Of a stretch of 64,000 nucleotides of DNA, positions 48,061 through 57,508 are shown in pieces. How positions within the stretch are numbered: the stretch's first letter is position 1; the number at the start of each line of letters is the position of its first letter. A program made the position numbers and the translations under genes. The notes under the pieces are model-generated. The model was not told where the DNA came from and did not search any database. It worked only from the letters and a program-made list of their open reading frames with translations. This DNA is from Plasmopara viticola (taxonomy: Eukaryota; Oomycota; Peronosporomycetes; Peronosporales; Peronosporaceae), in NCBI GenBank assembly GCA_001695595.3, contig MBPM02000032.1:372001-436000 (forward strand). Direction: 5' to 3'.

Positions 48061-50900
48061 ATTGACCTCTCATTCCGTGCTTTGTATGTCTTTATAAGCG
48101 CTATTTTCAAATAGGTTCGTACTTGCGCCTTAAAAAGCCTGTAGACGCATTAGATTGCTCTAAAGACAAGACAAAATACTCTCAGAGCAAGATACACGGA
48201 GTGCTGACCGCGGTCAATGGCACTCTTTCATAGGATAATGTACATCGACTAGATCGGGTGAGCTGTACATAATAGATCCCACTCATAGCATCCTCTTCAA
48301 AATTTGCTTCGAGATAAGTAATAAATTTAAATGTACTCATAAATGTCCACGATGCGACAAGTGCCACGAAGCCTTCTGCCACAAAATGTCGGCGTGAGAC
48401 GCAAAGCCTTTTGCGCCCAGTATTGTTTCTCCTCGTGAGTTGCACGGAGGATAATGTTAACGAAGTCACACTTCGTCTTTAGAAATGTTCGCTGCCATGC
48501 TACGCGGTTTTTTTTTTCGAACCAAGTCAGCTAAATAATGCTCACTTCTTGAGATGGTAATGCTGATGAAGGGGCTGAAAAGAACATACCTATTCCGGTT
48601 ATTGTACGGAACATATGAGTTTTTGTGATACAAGGACTTTCTCTGAAAGTACCTTTTTCTTGCTTCTGAGCAAGCGAGATTAAAGCGCGGATGTCCTCTT
48701 AAGGTCGAATGTCATAAAGCTTGTAGTACGCTTCAAGATTAGCCGTAGACAACTTTTCCATCTCAAGTAGCGAATGTACTTGCAGGATATGCACGATGCT
48801 TATTATGTCAACACGCTATATTGGTCTCATCCTTTCGATTTAGCTAAAAGCTAGTGGCTTTAACGTCTACTTCTGGCCCTGCTGTGCAATACAAGACGCT
48901 AATCTGTACTAAATAGGCACCTTGCGTTGCTGTCTTTCCTTTCAAGATTTCGACGCTTCAAAATTTATTTGTGGCTTTGCAGAGTCAATCCTGCCGTAAT
49001 TGGCTCCGCCTCATTGTACCGACATGGTTATGTCTATCAATGCAGCAATTTTACGCAGTGATTCGCTCAGAGGAATGCGATCAGCTGTAAATGCATCAAA
49101 TAGGCAGCACTCTGGATGACTCGGCATTTGACCGACTATATACCGACAAATGCTGTGCACTACAAGCGTTCCTCTGTAAGTCCACGTGCATGCTAATTTT
49201 TTTGCCTGTCAAACCTTAGGTAAAAATGCTTTGCACAGTTTATAGCGAATTTAGAGTCGCTTAGTGTAAAATGTGCAAGTCTTCGTACATCTGAAAGGCA
49301 TTCTCTTGATGACTTAGCTTGAGTCTTTCAAGTCACTTATGGTACGCAGCAAGTGCTAGTTCGTTAAGGCGTTTCCCAGGTGTTTATATGCCACTCAAGG
49401 TGCAGAGGTAGAGATTATGCAATGATGTCTCAACGCAAAACCGCCTATGTCACTCATGGTAGGTAGCGAGCGCTAATTTGAAAGAGCACCGCCCTGTGTC
49501 TTACGTAGCATTCTCGCGCTACTCGAAGATTTCGTTTAGTCTCTTTTTCTTTTTGTCACTACTGGGCCCCTTTCCTTCATTTCGATAATTAGCACATCGA
49601 CCATCCGAGCGGATGGTCGATGTGCCATATTCGGATTTATGTCAGAGTCATGCTCAAGATCAACCAATTAACGCTCGACGCTGTCAACCTCTAGAACTTA
49701 ACGACTATATCCACCCTTGTTTATGTCGCAAAGTGATTCATAATGCTTTCATTTGAAGCCTTGAAAAGACTCAGAACTTGAAATGTTTCTTCGACGTTAA
49801 CGTTTGAGCAAACGTTTAAGTATCTGATCGACGCTCGTCAGTCGATATCTGTTGTCCGTCGCTTCTTACAAACCTTTAAAATTGCTTTAACAGCCTCGAG
49901 GTCAGGCTTGTGCGCACGATTCGTGGAATTGAAGCTGAAGTTCTTCGCGGCCGGACCTTGCTGACTTGTGACTTTTTTTATAAAGCTCAACCGAGTTCAA
50001 TTCACCTCACAACTTGTATGCGTTGTTTTTTTGCTTTATATCAAACAGTCGGTTGACCAACCATAGATTGGGTAGACCTTTCACAGATTGGCGACTTGCT
50101 TATATATCTGTCCTTGGCTCACTGTGCTGGTGACATCGGTCACCAAGTTCTTTGTTAGAATGTACCGAGTTTGTCGTCGCGGCCATTACTTACGGTGACC
50201 TCGTTAAGAGAGGGAATCAAAGTCGATTCTATGCTATAGAGAAACTCAGCTTCACGCGTTTTTTTGACAGGGAGAATCGCATGGCCAGTGAGTGTGTTGT
50301 CAAGTTTGGTACTTTTTGGACGTACCCTCCGGTGATACGATTAATTGACACTATTTCTATTAGCATTAGCCTTCTTCGCAATCTAGAGAGGCGGGTGTGC
50401 GCCGGATCCCGCGTGGCATTCTTCGTCATTTACATTGCCCAAAGGTGGAGGTGCTTGTGAACCACCGAAAGAGGATGGATTGTAGGCGCACCTCCATGGT
50501 TGAAAATAAAGGCTCTCATAAACCTAAGCAGTTCTCTGGTGAATTAAATTCGGGGAAGCGCATTTTGCGAGAAGACAGCAGCCTACCACAAAGTTTTCGA
50601 TCTCGCGAGACGTCGGTACGTACACGTACTATTTCTTATGATTAATTGCTCTCTGGGCCCATTTCGTAGTGTAGGGCAAATACAAACGACAGCAGCTGAA
50701 GTTTCATGACGATGATTGGATGAACTTTCGAGATTAGCCTTTGAAAACTGACATCAAATTACATTTAAGGACGTATCGTATAATTCGTAAATTGCTATTA
50801 GACAAATCAAATCAGTAGAATCACGAAATTGACATGATAGAAAATATGTCGTCAAACAAATTTTACGCAGTGTAATATAAATAACAGGTACAATTTGGTC
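48060..50900 (+). repeat. Family R repeat, copy 9 (inner palindrome right arm, best-preserved)
   Basis: Most complete forward copy. Successive sections: 'ctagatcgggtgagctgtac' near 48249, 'accgacatggttatgtctat' near 49018, the hairpin at 49592-49625, and 'cgacagcagctgaagtttca' near 50688. Frames at 48182-48469 (minus) and 50152-50645 (plus) have a partner in the left arm but match no family. I treat the unit as non-coding or long dead. Confidence 0.65.
49592..49625. repeat. Perfect hairpin, mirror of 29272-29305
   Basis: Same 16-base arms with the complementary spacer 'ag', showing that the hairpin existed before the inner palindrome was duplicated. Confidence 0.9.
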
Positions 50901-51209
50901 AGTGATATTAGTTAGGTCTTCGCAAGTTAAATTACAAAATCACAAAAGAACCAGCGAAACCCATAGCATTTCTAACTATATTAAGTGATGAGCTGCCACG
51001 TTAAAATAGGCTAAGCGCTGTGGTGCGGCCAAAGAATCCCAAGTTGTCGACTAATACTCCTTACCAGCACTTCAACCAGCTCTCGCAGAATTGTGATGTC
51101 AGCTTAATTGTACCATATGGCACCCGATCGCTGTGCATTTAGAGACAAGAGAATTGCTATCCACTAGCTCGCACATTATGTCCCTAAACTCGGCTCAGCA
51201 AGTTATGAG
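50900..51209. promoter_or_regulatory. Palindrome edge and upstream block of the 51210 pseudogene
   Basis: To about 51010 it pairs in reverse with 19140-19370. A CCATATGG box follows at 51113-51120, 90 bases before the pseudogene ATG, then 'gctatccactagctcgcac'. The box position fits the other effector loci. Confidence 0.45.
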
Positions 51210-51780
51210 ATGCATCTCCGCGGCGTTGCTTTAGCGCTACTAACTTTTTATCGCAAAAGCCGACGCTTCTGCGAATGCGGCTGCGTCCGCCACATCCCAA
51301 AGGACTTTTTCACCATTTAGGGATCGAATTGGTAACCTCATCCCGGAACTGCCCTATTCAAAGGACGGAAAAAAAGTTTTATATTTACAAAGCTCTCGAT
51401 TGGGGCAGCTTTCTAGCTAAAAGCATGGAGGCGCTGCGAATGCAGGATGTCAGCTCTCTGATTGAGCTTGAAGTAGCTTAATAGGGACTAAGAAGTGCAG
51501 ATTTTTACGCTATTTAAATCACGCTGAAGTTTGATGAGGTCAGCAAGAATATGTGTTCGGATCAAGTACATAAATCTCTACATCTAGATAATACATCTTC
51601 TCGATCAGCCCGAGGAGTGTGGATGGGTGCAGTTTCTACACCGCACGGATGGCGAAACCCGTAGGACAAGCCTGTCATCAAAACCAAAAGGTCAATCACC
51701 TCGAAAATCATTACAGTTAAGTGGCGATGCGTTACTGCGTTATAGAACACGATTTGAAGCTTACCGCTGGAAATGTTAAA
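51210..51780 (+). pseudogene. Effector pseudogene with frame loss in leader and internal deletion
   Basis: The ATG at 51210 opens 'MHLRGVALALLTF', then the frame is lost inside the hydrophobic leader. The next section matches the family in another frame ('gccgacgcttctgcgaatgc' near 51259). The DEER region is altered, and the first module ends near 51560. The sequence then jumps to a C-terminal motif ('cttctcgatcagcccgagga', 51598-51617), so the two central modules are missing. Dead. Confidence 0.7.
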
Positions 51781-52350
51781 ATTCGCCGCTAGGTCACTGC
51801 TGCCACTGATTTCAATGCTATAGACTGTGTTCTTATGTGTATTGAAGTGCCTATATCAACAAAGTAAAGTTTGACGCCAGGAAGTACCAGAATTATCAGC
51901 CAAAAATAACCAAATTTTTAGGGTTTATTTGCTGTGACACTCCAGCTGAAAAATAAAGATAAACTGCTATTACTATCATACTGTCGTGATGTCGATAAGT
52001 TACACCTAAGTTTCTGTACTATACTAATCAGAATAGTACTATATTAAAACAAGCAAATTAGATGAACGACCTAATTTTTACTCATATGGCAATTCCCATT
52101 CCGTAAAGCATTAAAAAGAGACGTTAAATCAGGCCAAGCACTAAAGATTCTATTTGTACTCTGCCGGACAATTTGGTCGCAGGCAGTGTGGTGTGTACCG
52201 GTCTGGGCCAGATTTGCGTTGATTGTATTTGCTGTACTAGCTCGTAGCCAGGCCAAGGAATTCTTAAATTGCCGAACAGACGACCACTGCACCGGCACTA
52301 CACACAAATGGAAACTAGGGATGCAATGTTTTAGCTTTACCTTCGGCTAG
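51780..52350. other. AT-rich spacer without recognised content
   Basis: No gene or repeat landmark recognised. A section near 52255-52345 carries traces of an effector upstream block ('acaaatggaaactagggatg'). Confidence 0.35.
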
Positions 52351-52359
52351 AACGTTTAC

Positions 52360-52620
52360 GAAGGCGTCTTCGCGGCATTGCTATACTTCTCAAAATAGTA
52401 CTCTTCGTCATCGCGAAAGCCGACGCTTGTGCGAATACAACTGCATCAACCGGGTCCAATTTACGAAAAAGCGATTTGGCACCCTTAACTCGGAACTGGA
52501 AATAGAGGAGTCAAAGAGAAATTCAATTGCAGCAAAGCTCTCAGCTGGTGACGTCTGGTTGAATTAAAGGGTGGGGTTGAAGCTTGTTTCCACACAATTT
52601 TTGATAACATAACTCGCCAG
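52360..52620 (+). pseudogene. Effector pseudogene with lost start codon and large internal deletion
   Basis: The family start context 'acagatgcgtcttcgcg' is changed to 'acgaaggcgtcttcgcg', removing the ATG. Leader-like DNA follows ('gccgacgcttgtgcgaatac'). It then joins at about 52555 to DNA matching the start of the third module ('gtctggttgaat'), and ends. Dead. Confidence 0.7.
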
Positions 52621-52689
52621 CCGTAATAACAGCAGAACTAGAGTACTGTAAGCACTCCATATGAGTTGAAAGTTACACTGAAAAAATAA

Positions 52690-52955
52690 TTAAGTGATGT
52701 GAAGTATTGTAGTTGCTATATTGATACTACCGCTACGACGCAATGCTTGGGTCGTCATCGTAATATGTAGCAACAAAGTCGTAGCGACGAATTTAAGTGA
52801 GTAGCTGTTGTATTAAAAAGAAATTAAGACGTCGAGGCAACGGGTACTATCGCAGCGATCAAGGTTCCAGATAGGATGTACCATATGGCTTCCGTACTCA
52901 TCCTTGTCGCAAATAGAATTTAGAGATACAATTACTTCAGCTAGCAAGTTTACAG
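52690..52955 (+). promoter_or_regulatory. Conserved effector upstream block (for 52956)
   Basis: Contains 'tgctatattgatacta', the decayed hairpin near 52732-52760, 'aggatgtaccatatggcttc' with CCATATGG at 52881-52888, and 'cagctagcaagtttacag' directly before the ATG. It has an orphan copy at 41640-41830. Confidence 0.5.
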
Positions 52956-54077
52956 ATGCGTCTTCGCGGCGTTGCTTTGCCGCTACTAGTCCTCTTTCTT
53001 CTTGCAAAAGTCGACGCTTCGGCGAATACAACTGCGTCCGCCACAATCCTCGGGACTTATCCATCCACTAGAGATCAACCTAGTACCCTCATCTCGGGGC
53101 CGTCGTCGGCAGGAGACGAAGAGCGGGTGGATGGTACCAAAGCTTTCGGCTGGGGGGATAATGTGGCCAATTTGCTGACCAAAAGCAAGCAGACGTTGCG
53201 AAAGACTATTAATGACTCGCTTCTAAAGCTAAGAGTAGCTTGGTGGTGGGTGAGAAATGCGGATCCACACGTTGTTTACGTCGAGCTCAAGCTCGATCAA
53301 GTCAAAACGGACATTTTGTCCAATCCCAACTTTCATGCTTGGGTCAAGTACGTAGATAGCTACAATTTAGAGCATCCGTTAAAGAGAGTATCGACTTTGA
53401 CCAAGTTGGTGGGCCAATACGGGACTTATCAAGTCGCGATCATGCTGGAACAGGCAACACGAGGTGCAGACAAGTCAACGCAAGCGATTGGCACGACCCT
53501 GCAGGCGGAGCAAATGTCGCTATGGAGACAGAAAGATATCGCCGCCGACAGACTTTACGAACTTTTGCAATCTAGCGAGAACAAAGCAAATCAAGTTGAC
53601 AAGCACAAGCCGAGGTTGCTGACGGGCCCTGCGTTAAATCTGTGGAACATTTATGCCCGCAAGTACAATCCTGGGAAGCCAACGACGCTCTTTAAAGAGC
53701 TCTATCACACCGTTGATGACGCAAGGCTGTCTTTGCTACTTATTGCGGCAAAACAGTCAACAAAAACAGAAGCGCTCGCAACAGACCTTCAAACACAATT
53801 ACGAAACGTCTGGTTGAATAAGAAGGTGGACCCAAAGGTTGTTTTTACGTATTTAAGGCTGAATAAATCCCCCAAAAAAGGTCTTCTCGATCAGCCCGAG
53901 ATGAAAGTATGGATGCGGTATGCGAAACTGTATTGGGGAAAGACCAAGAAGGACGTGACTCTAAACAAGGTGATTCAGAGCGTCTACAATGCAAACGAGA
54001 TTAAAATCATTATCAACTCCGCAACGACAGAGTATGGAAAGTATTTGGCGAAGAAATTGGCAACCGCACAAGCCTAG
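52956..54077 (+). CDS. Secreted DEER/(L)WY-module effector, RXLR-less (intact)
   Basis: A 373-residue intronless protein, predicted to be secreted and host-directed; target unknown. The signal peptide is residues 1-22 ('MRLRGVALPLLVLFLLAKVD'). The RXLR position holds R39-D-Q-P-S-T-L45, with DEER at 54-57. Three tandem (L)WY-like modules are centred on W129/Y132 ('NPNFHAWVKYV'), W230/Y233 ('LNLWNIYARKYN') and W319/Y322 ('MKVWMRYAKLY'). Each is led by an L-type helix ('VVYVELKLDQV', 'DRLYELLQ', 'VVFTYLRLNK'). The second module has a 10-residue charged insert (209-219) absent from 25275 and 54400. The start agrees with the paralogs and the conserved leader. It converges on the gene at 54400, with a hairpin between them. 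Frame fully open. Confidence 0.9.
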   Translation: MRLRGVALPLLVLFLLAKVDASANTTASATILGTYPSTRDQPSTLISGPSSAGDEERVDGTKAFGWGDNVANLLTKSKQTLRKTINDSLLKLRVAWWWVRNADPHVVYVELKLDQVKTDILSNPNFHAWVKYVDSYNLEHPLKRVSTLTKLVGQYGTYQVAIMLEQATRGADKSTQAIGTTLQAEQMSLWRQKDIAADRLYELLQSSENKANQVDKHKPRLLTGPALNLWNIYARKYNPGKPTTLFKELYHTVDDARLSLLLIAAKQSTKTEALATDLQTQLRNVWLNKKVDPKVVFTYLRLNKSPKKGLLDQPEMKVWMRYAKLYWGKTKKDVTLNKVIQSVYNANEIKIIINSATTEYGKYLAKKLATAQA

Positions 54078-54299
54078 GAGTTGCCTACCTTCGCAATGGT
54101 GTTCAATTATATGAATTTTAGGAAAAGATTCGTCGCTTTAATGACTAATGCAACTATAGACTAAATTGAATAATCATGTATTACTTCGTATGAAAAAAAA
54201 AAATTCTTCGGCCCATGCTTTTCGCTCAATATGGTGTGCTGTACACAAATATACGTGTCAAAGCCTAGAAGGAATAACCTCCTTAACTGACTGAAGTTC

Positions 54300-54342
54300 G
54301 TCAAAAGTCATGTCAACGCGACGGGTTGACATGACTTTTGAC
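54300..54342. terminator. Perfect hairpin between convergent effector genes
   Basis: 18-base arms (54300-54317 and 54325-54342, 'gtcaaaagtcatgtcaac') with a 7-base loop. It sits where the two genes' 3' flanks meet. Both flanks carry the family motif related to 'tgacttatgaca', so it may simply be the join of two inverted 3' flanks. A role in transcript ending is a guess. Confidence 0.5.
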
Positions 54343-54399
54343 AATCTTCCAACGCTAAAACTGCAGCAAATCGATCCCAATTGCCGATAGAAGCACCTT

Positions 54400-55524
54400 C
54401 TATGCTGGTGCGGTGGTCAACTGTTTCGCCAAATGCTTTCCATAATCCGTCTCTGCTGAGCCAATGATAATATTAATGTCGGGTGCCGTGTAGGCGCTCT
54501 CAATCATTTCTTTGAGCGTCTTGTTTGTCTTGTCCGTCTTGTCCGTCTTGCCCGTCTTGTCTTGCTCTAACCTTGCCTCATACCTCTTTGCATATCGCAT
54601 CCATACTTGCATCTCGGGCTTATCAAGAAGATTAAAGGGGTCTTTTTGAAGCTTTAAATGGTTGAAAACACGCTCTGGCTCCACAAGTGCATCCACCCAC
54701 TTATTCTGTAATTGGATCAAAAGGTCCGTCGCAAGCGCTTCTGTCTCGGGTGACTGTTTTGCCGCAACGAGTAGCAACACCAGCTTTGCGTCATCGAGGG
54801 TGTAGTAGAGCTGATCAAAGAGCGTCTTTGGCTTCCTAGGATTGAGGTAGCTGACATACGTCTTCCAAACTGTTAACTCAGGGCCAGAGAGCACCCTCGG
54901 CGTGTGCTCGTCAACCTGAAACTTCTTGTAAAGTTTGTTTGCGGTGACTTTATCGTCTTTCCAAAGCGCCATCTGCTCCAGCTGCAGTTTCGTGCCAATC
55001 GCTTGCGTTGATGTGTCAGCCTCTCTTGTGGCCTCTTCCAGCATGATCGCCGATTTTGTCTCACCGTATTTCTTTATCAACTTTTCTACCACGGACACTT
55101 GCTTCTCGGGATGCTGCAAATTGTAATCTTCCACGTACTGGACCCAAGCATGAAAGTTGGGATTCGACAAAATGTCCTTGTTGACTTCATCGAGCTTCAA
55201 TTTGGCGTAAGCAACGTGTGGATCCAATTTAATCATTTTCCACCGAGACATTCGAAGCCTCGTGAAAGAGCCAACACTTCTCGTTGGCAGCGCCTGCTTG
55301 CTTCTGCCCCAAAAGTTAGCAGCCATGATTTCCTTACTTACAGATTTGATATCAACGGCCCTCTCTTCGTCTTTTCCATTCGGCAGTTCCGAGTTGAGGG
55401 TACCAGGGCGATCTCCAGTTGATGAAAAATTCCCCAAGGGTGCGACGGCCGCAGTCGCATTCGTAGAAGCGCTGGCTTTGGCAAGTAGGAAGACGACGAG
55501 AAGAAGGGGTAAAGCAACGCGCAT
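54400..55524 (-). CDS. Secreted DEER/(L)WY-module effector with KTD repeat (intact)
   Basis: A 374-residue intronless protein with a signal peptide at residues 1-20 ('MRVALPLLLVVFLLAKASAS'). There is no RXLR; G37-D-R-P-G-T-L43 sits in its place, and DEER is at 52-55. Three (L)WY-like modules are centred on W127/Y130, W220/Y223 and W308/Y311. Between the third W/Y helix and the last helix is a low-complexity lysine-threonine-aspartate run (322-336, 'DKTGKTDKTDKTNKT') encoded by a 9-base tandem repeat at about 54521-54566; the other members have no such run. The start is where the leader begins, two codons shorter than in paralogs (no L-R/C-G). Predicted to act in host cells; target unknown. 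Confidence 0.9.
   Translation of the reverse strand: MRVALPLLLVVFLLAKASASTNATAAVAPLGNFSSTGDRPGTLNSELPNGKDEERAVDIKSVSKEIMAANFWGRSKQALPTRSVGSFTRLRMSRWKMIKLDPHVAYAKLKLDEVNKDILSNPNFHAWVQYVEDYNLQHPEKQVSVVEKLIKKYGETKSAIMLEEATREADTSTQAIGTKLQLEQMALWKDDKVTANKLYKKFQVDEHTPRVLSGPELTVWKTYVSYLNPRKPKTLFDQLYYTLDDAKLVLLLVAAKQSPETEALATDLLIQLQNKWVDALVEPERVFNHLKLQKDPFNLLDKPEMQVWMRYAKRYEARLEQDKTGKTDKTDKTNKTLKEMIESAYTAPDINIIIGSAETDYGKHLAKQLTTAPA
54521..54566 (-). repeat. In-frame 9-base coding microsatellite
   Basis: Units of the form 'cttgtccgt' repeat about four to five times on the plus strand with small changes, coding (K/G)TD-type tripeptides on the minus strand. The repeat keeps the frame. Confidence 0.8.
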
Positions 55525-55640
55525 TGATGTACTTGCTAGCCGAATTATGAGAGAATAGTGCGAGTGAACTGCTCCAGTTGCGCGTCATATGGTACGTCTT
55601 AGCTGGTACCATAAACGCTGCGGCGTTGTAGTGCCATTAC
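55525..55640 (-). promoter_or_regulatory. Conserved effector upstream block (for 54400)
   Basis: Minus strand: 'ccgcagcgtttatggtacca', then 'gtaccatatgacgcg' (CCATATGA, one base off the usual box, at 55592-55585), then 'ctagcaagtacatca' before the ATG. The order matches the other loci. Confidence 0.5.
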
Positions 55641-56250
55641 AGTAACGATGCCTGGTACAACAAATATACCCAATCAAGGGCATCGCACATCGAGAGCCAA
55701 GACTTGATGCGTACATCTGCTTCTCTCCGATCCGGTAGAGACGCCGACTGCGTACAAAGTAACGAAATAGTGGCATCAGTGCATCTTTGGTGCTTAGCCA
55801 TAATTTTATTATCAATGGCTGATGTAAAGGTTAATCCTTTCGCTCTTAATGGTAACTTTTTTCTTTTTCTTTTGCATACGCCCTCGATTGAGATGCGATA
55901 TTAGAACAGTAAGGAAGAAAGGAAGGCAGCCTTTTAACTTTACCACAGCGATCCGGAAGATACATTCAAAATAGATTGGCAAAAATTTATTTAGTGTTGG
56001 CGAATGTCAGGACACGATCGATGATTGCACCAGCGGACGTTTGTACGACTAAATCTACGCCCAAAAGTTCTTTATTGATTTGAAAAGGTGGTAAAGGAGT
56101 GACACAAGGGACAGTCCGTGTACGTGGTGATTATCAAAATGATTGATTTCTGACTTATATGACGAGTTTGACCTACGGACTCCGCTATCTGCGCATTAAT
56201 TTTTGTTTATATTGCAAAGAAAGGGTTGATTATTCTGATACGATGCAAGA
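55640..56250 (+). repeat. Flank with partial segment T, copy 4
   Basis: 55925-56000 has 'ttaccacagcgatccg' and 'aatagattggcaaaaa', as in segment T at 34066-34150, but the GTACGT end is lost. No gene is recognised in the remainder. Confidence 0.4.
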
Positions 56251-57290
56251 CACTCACTGAACTATTATTTTGAGGAATTAATCAGGAACATGCATCTAGA
56301 ATATTCCCAGACTTTTAGTGACTACAATAACTTTATTTGCCAAGTATGTCAGAACACATGCCTCATGGAGCACTATCAGCTGAGTCAAGAGATGCAGATG
56401 CGTCTGATAGCTCCTAAGACATGAAAACTACATCTAAAGTAAGACGTATAGTATACTGACGGCATTTGATGGCCCATACGAGGAGTTGATAACAAGATTT
56501 CACGACAAGGTCGAGTGTATTGTATATAATTGATCTCATCCTGTTGTTTCGCATCATATCCTAGCGTCTGCCAAGAAATTGATCCAGCTTCGCTTGTTAA
56601 AAAAGTCCACGATGCACCACTTGCCGTGCGGCTTACTTTGCCATAGAATATCGGTGTATAATGAGTCTTGTAGTCTTTCCTTCTCGTTTATTGCACGAGG
56701 ATTTACATTAATGCAGATACATTATTGTTTAGATATAAGCTCAAGCCATTTGACTTTTTTCGGAATTGGGTTAATTTCGTGATATTAACTTTTGAGGTGG
56801 TAGCGCCGATATAGGCGCTCATATAAGTAAATCTGGTATTTTCTTGCCGGATCATCCGGTTCCAGGATCTCTAACTAAAGGCTAAAAAGATTTTGATATC
56901 TGCTTTAAATCAAACAGCCAACATTTCGGCAATACCATCGAATGTGTAGGCCTTTGAAAGCTAAGCTATGGACACCTCGTCCGGCTCAAGCAGATAATTC
57001 ACTGGTGAGAGAAACACGAGGCTAGTTGTGCCTTCAAATCGTACTGGTTTCTTTATTTAATATAGCCGAGCGGTATTGACTTCACCGCCTATTTTAAACA
57101 CTTCTGTTTAATATGGATGCTCTGAGCTGTTCGTTAAGCATGACGTGCTGAAGCTTTTTACAAGAGATTGATGCTTCCAATGAGACTTGTTGTGTCGTAA
57201 TCAGTTCAGCACTGGCGAACCAACATGCTGACGTGACAATGCAGTATTTGCAAGCATGCTCTCGAAAAAGATAAATTTTTGACACTGTTC
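56250..57290 (+). repeat. Family R fragment, outer right arm
   Basis: Inverted partner of 13090-14100 ('gcatgctgacgtcacaatg'-type block near 57225, 'agacgtatagtatactga' near 56443). No gene. Confidence 0.6.
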
Positions 57291-57508
57291 TCCCACGACG
57301 AATGCTTGTGCTTTGTGAAAATAGCTGGCAGCTGTTTACTGGCCAAAAGCTTTGGTACCATCAGCCTACGCTTTGTCTCCTCCATGTGACAAGTGTGAGA
57401 TGAGGGTACCAAAATGATAAAAGTATATAACGCTGTGGCGGATGCAGTTGCACTCACACAAGTTCCAATAAGGAAGACTAGTAATATAGAAATGCTGCGA
57501 AGGTGCAT
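57290..57508 (-). pseudogene. Decayed effector N-terminus, outer right arm
   Basis: From 57508 on the minus strand the frame reads 'MHLRSISILLVFLIGTCVSA', a plausible leader. It is followed by 'TASATALYTF' and later 'EETKRRLM', where DEER stands in intact members. The body downstream is lost and family R follows. It is the partner of 12835-13090 and is better preserved than it, but no WY module remains. Confidence 0.65.

Noticed and set aside
50152..50645. Frames of about 100 and 80 codons in family R, with partners at 28188-28744
   Set aside because: Conservation is at DNA level between recent palindrome arms; older R copies break these frames and no protein family fits.
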